Part shown: in pieces, positions 62,313 through 64,000 of the stretch
How positions within the stretch are numbered: position 1 is the first letter of the stretch
Layout of the letters: every line of letters starts with the position of its first letter
Assembly: GCF_006542395.2 (NCBI RefSeq)
Contig: NZ_CP038231.1
Location: 1,116,001 to 1,180,000, forward strand
Length of the DNA: 64,000 nucleotides
Source: Formicincola oecophyllae
GTDB lineage: Bacteria; Pseudomonadota; Alphaproteobacteria; Acetobacterales; Acetobacteraceae
Direction of reading: 5' to 3'
The notes under the pieces: model-generated
What the model saw: only the letters and a program-made list of their open reading frames with translations
Database searches by the model: none
What the model was told of the DNA's origin: nothing
Made by a program: the position numbers and the translations under genes

Positions 62313-64000
62313 ATGAAACTACGCAATATCGCCATTATCGCACACGTTGACCATGGCAAAACCACACTTGTTGACCAGCTTCTGAAGCAGTCTGGATCGT
62401 TCCGCGAGAACCAGCAGGTCGCTGAGCGCGCTATGGACAGCAACGACCTTGAGCGCGAGCGTGGCATCACCATTCTGGCTAAGTGCACATCCGTGGTCTG
62501 GAATGACACGCGCATCAACATTATCGACACCCCAGGCCATGCCGATTTCGGTGGCGAGGTGGAGCGCATCCTGAGCATGGTGGATGGCTGCGTCATCCTG
62601 GTGGATGCCGCTGAAGGCGCCCTGCCGCAGACCAAGTTCGTGCTGGGCAAGGCTCTAGCGCGTGGCCTTAAGCCCATTGTCGTGGTTAACAAGATTGACC
62701 GTGGCGATGCCCGCCCTGATGAAGTGCACGAGGAAATCTTCGACCTTTTTGCAGCCCTGGGCGCCAATGAGGAGCAGCTGGACTTCCCGATGCTCTACGC
62801 TTCTGGCCGTCAGGGCTGGGCTGATGCTGAGCTGGAGGGCGCGCGCAAGGACCTCTCCCCCCTCTTCGAGCTTGTTCTCAAGCATGTGCCTGAGCCAGGG
62901 CTGGATGAAAGTAAGCCTTTCGCCATGGTCTCTACCATCCTGGAGAGCGACAACTTCCTGGGCCGCATCCTGACTGGCCGCGTGGAACAAGGCCATTTGA
63001 AAGTCAACGCCCCCATCAAGGCCATCCGTCCAGACGGCACGGTGGTGGAGCAGGGCCGCGTCACTAAGCTGCTTTCATTCCGTGGGCTGGAGCGTGTGCC
63101 GGTTGAGGAAGCCAAGGCTGGTGACATCGTGGCTATCGCCGGGCTTTCCGAAGCCACCATCCCAGACACGCTCGCTGACCCTGCGGTGGCGGAGCCCCTG
63201 CCTTCCACCCCTATTGACCCGCCCACCCTCTCCATGACCTTCCGCATCAATGACAGCCCGCTGGGCGGCCGCGAAGGCAAAAAGGTGACCTCCCGCCAGA
63301 TTCGTGACCGCCTGATGAAGGAGACGGAGAGCAACGTTGCCATCAAAGTGACTGACAGCGCTGAGAGCGAGGCGTTCGAAGTGGCTGGCCGCGGCGAGCT
63401 TCAGCTAGGCGTCTTGATTGAGAACATGCGCCGTGAAGGCTTTGAGCTGACCATTGGGCGCCCGCGTGTGCTGTTCCGCAACAACCCTGAGACTGGCGAA
63501 CGCGAGGAGCCCTTTGAAGAGGTGCTCATTGATGTTGACGAGCCCTACTCCGGCGTCGTGGTGGAGAAGATGTCCCTCCGCAAAGGCGTGATGCAGGACA
63601 TGCGCCCCTCCGGCGGCGACAAGGTGCGCTTGACGTTCCTCATCCCCTCACGCGGGTTGATTGGCTATTACGGTGAATTCCTGACCGACACGCGCGGCAC
63701 GGGCATCATGAACCGCCTGTTCCACGGCTACCTGCCTTATGCCGGCCCGATTGAGGGGCGCCGCAATGGCGCGCTGATTTCTGGCGAGGATGGCCAGACG
63801 ACCGCTTATGCCCTTGACGCCCTCAAGGACCGTGGCGTGCTGTTCGTTGACGCTGGCGAAACCGTCTACACGGGCATGGTGCTGGGCGAGCACTCCCGCG
63901 AGAACGACCTGGACGTTAACCCGGTGCGCGGCAAGAAGCTCACCAACATGCGTGCTTCAGGCAAGGATGACGCTGTGCAGCTGGCCCCGCCGCGCCGCAT
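62313..64000 (+). CDS. typA: Ribosome-associated translational GTPase TypA/BipA (partial)
   Basis: 562 residues up to the window edge, with the C-terminal end missing. G1 AHVDHGKTT, the switch region [14 protein letters not shown]3 [12 protein letters not shown] and G4 NKIDR are intact. The beta-barrel domain, the domain III region ([20 protein letters not shown]) and the C-terminal domain with [18 protein letters not shown] distinguish TypA from EF-G and LepA. It binds ribosomes under cold and other stress. The leader carries a strong terminator just before the start. An ATG at 62306 is out of frame. Confidence 0.96.
   Translation, partial: MKLRNIAIIAHVDHGKTTLVDQLLKQSGSFRENQQVAERAMDSNDLERERGITILAKCTSVVWNDTRINIIDTPGHADFGGEVERILSMVDGCVILVDAAEGALPQTKFVLGKALARGLKPIVVVNKIDRGDARPDEVHEEIFDLFAALGANEEQLDFPMLYASGRQGWADAELEGARKDLSPLFELVLKHVPEPGLDESKPFAMVSTILESDNFLGRILTGRVEQGHLKVNAPIKAIRPDGTVVEQGRVTKLLSFRGLERVPVEEAKAGDIVAIAGLSEATIPDTLADPAVAEPLPSTPIDPPTLSMTFRINDSPLGGREGKKVTSRQIRDRLMKETESNVAIKVTDSAESEAFEVAGRGELQLGVLIENMRREGFELTIGRPRVLFRNNPETGEREEPFEEVLIDVDEPYSGVVVEKMSLRKGVMQDMRPSGGDKVRLTFLIPSRGLIGYYGEFLTDTRGTGIMNRLFHGYLPYAGPIEGRRNGALISGEDGQTTAYALDALKDRGVLFVDAGETVYTGMVLGEHSRENDLDVNPVRGKKLTNMRASGKDDAVQLAPPRR

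Noticed and set aside
62117-62767. 216-codon minus-strand frame
   Set aside because: Antisense to the 5' part of typA, whose GTPase motifs are clear.

Overview
This 64 kb window is chromosomal DNA from an alphaproteobacterium, most likely an acetic acid bacterium (Acetobacteraceae) and perhaps one of the small-genome, insect- or sugar-associated genera. The evidence is the high GC content, the alphaproteobacterial regulators ChvG/ChvI and NtrY/NtrX, the order dusB-ntrY-ntrX-hfq-hflX, OprB-type carbohydrate porins, a sugar/H+ symporter and a respiratory lactate dehydrogenase. No species can be named from the sequence alone. Almost everything is core housekeeping DNA. I found no prophage, insertion sequence or CRISPR array.

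Layout. 1-5.5 kb: end of rpsA with its terminator, a periplasmic M16 peptidase, an orphan siderophore-type binding protein beside a small membrane protein, and a DUF1737 protein. 5.5-10.3 kb (minus strand): infC, thrS, a family 9 glycosyltransferase and grpE. 10.5-17 kb: chvI-chvG, rapZ-zur and a sugar symporter. 17-23 kb: a large MscS-type channel, pyrD and a lipoprotein. 22.8-30 kb: dusB-ntrY-ntrX-hfq-hflX and tRNA-His. 30-35.5 kb: two uncharacterised proteins, rplM-rpsI and ilvE. 35.5-40 kb: a molybdenum cofactor operon (moeA-moaA-moaC-mobA::moaD-moaE) behind a consensus FNR box. 40-48 kb: a TonB-dependent receptor, msrC-queH, a decayed EamA transporter, a Tat-exported SDR, an intact EamA transporter, tRNA-Leu, a YgjP-like protease and a YcgN-like protein. 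48-54.6 kb: a YqjD/YqjE-like pair, an AaeX/AaeA/OMF efflux set without its FUSC permease, a GT8-like glycosyltransferase and a CbpA-like co-chaperone. 54.7-64 kb: a 54-residue membrane protein, a POT peptide transporter, two outer-membrane porins, lldD, queF and the 5' part of typA.

The most interesting points are these. The Moco operon has a perfect TTGAT-N4-ATCAA site and carries a MobA-MoaD fusion. infC appears to start at AUA. A strong intrinsic terminator sits about 10 nt before the typA start codon with no plus-strand gene ahead of it. A class 2 dihydroorotate dehydrogenase has Cys where the family has its catalytic Ser. A short-chain dehydrogenase carries a twin-arginine signal. Several expected partners are absent: FUSC beside AaeXA, HprK between ChvG and RapZ, and NtrBC beside DusB. 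No wholly new defence or metabolic system is evident.
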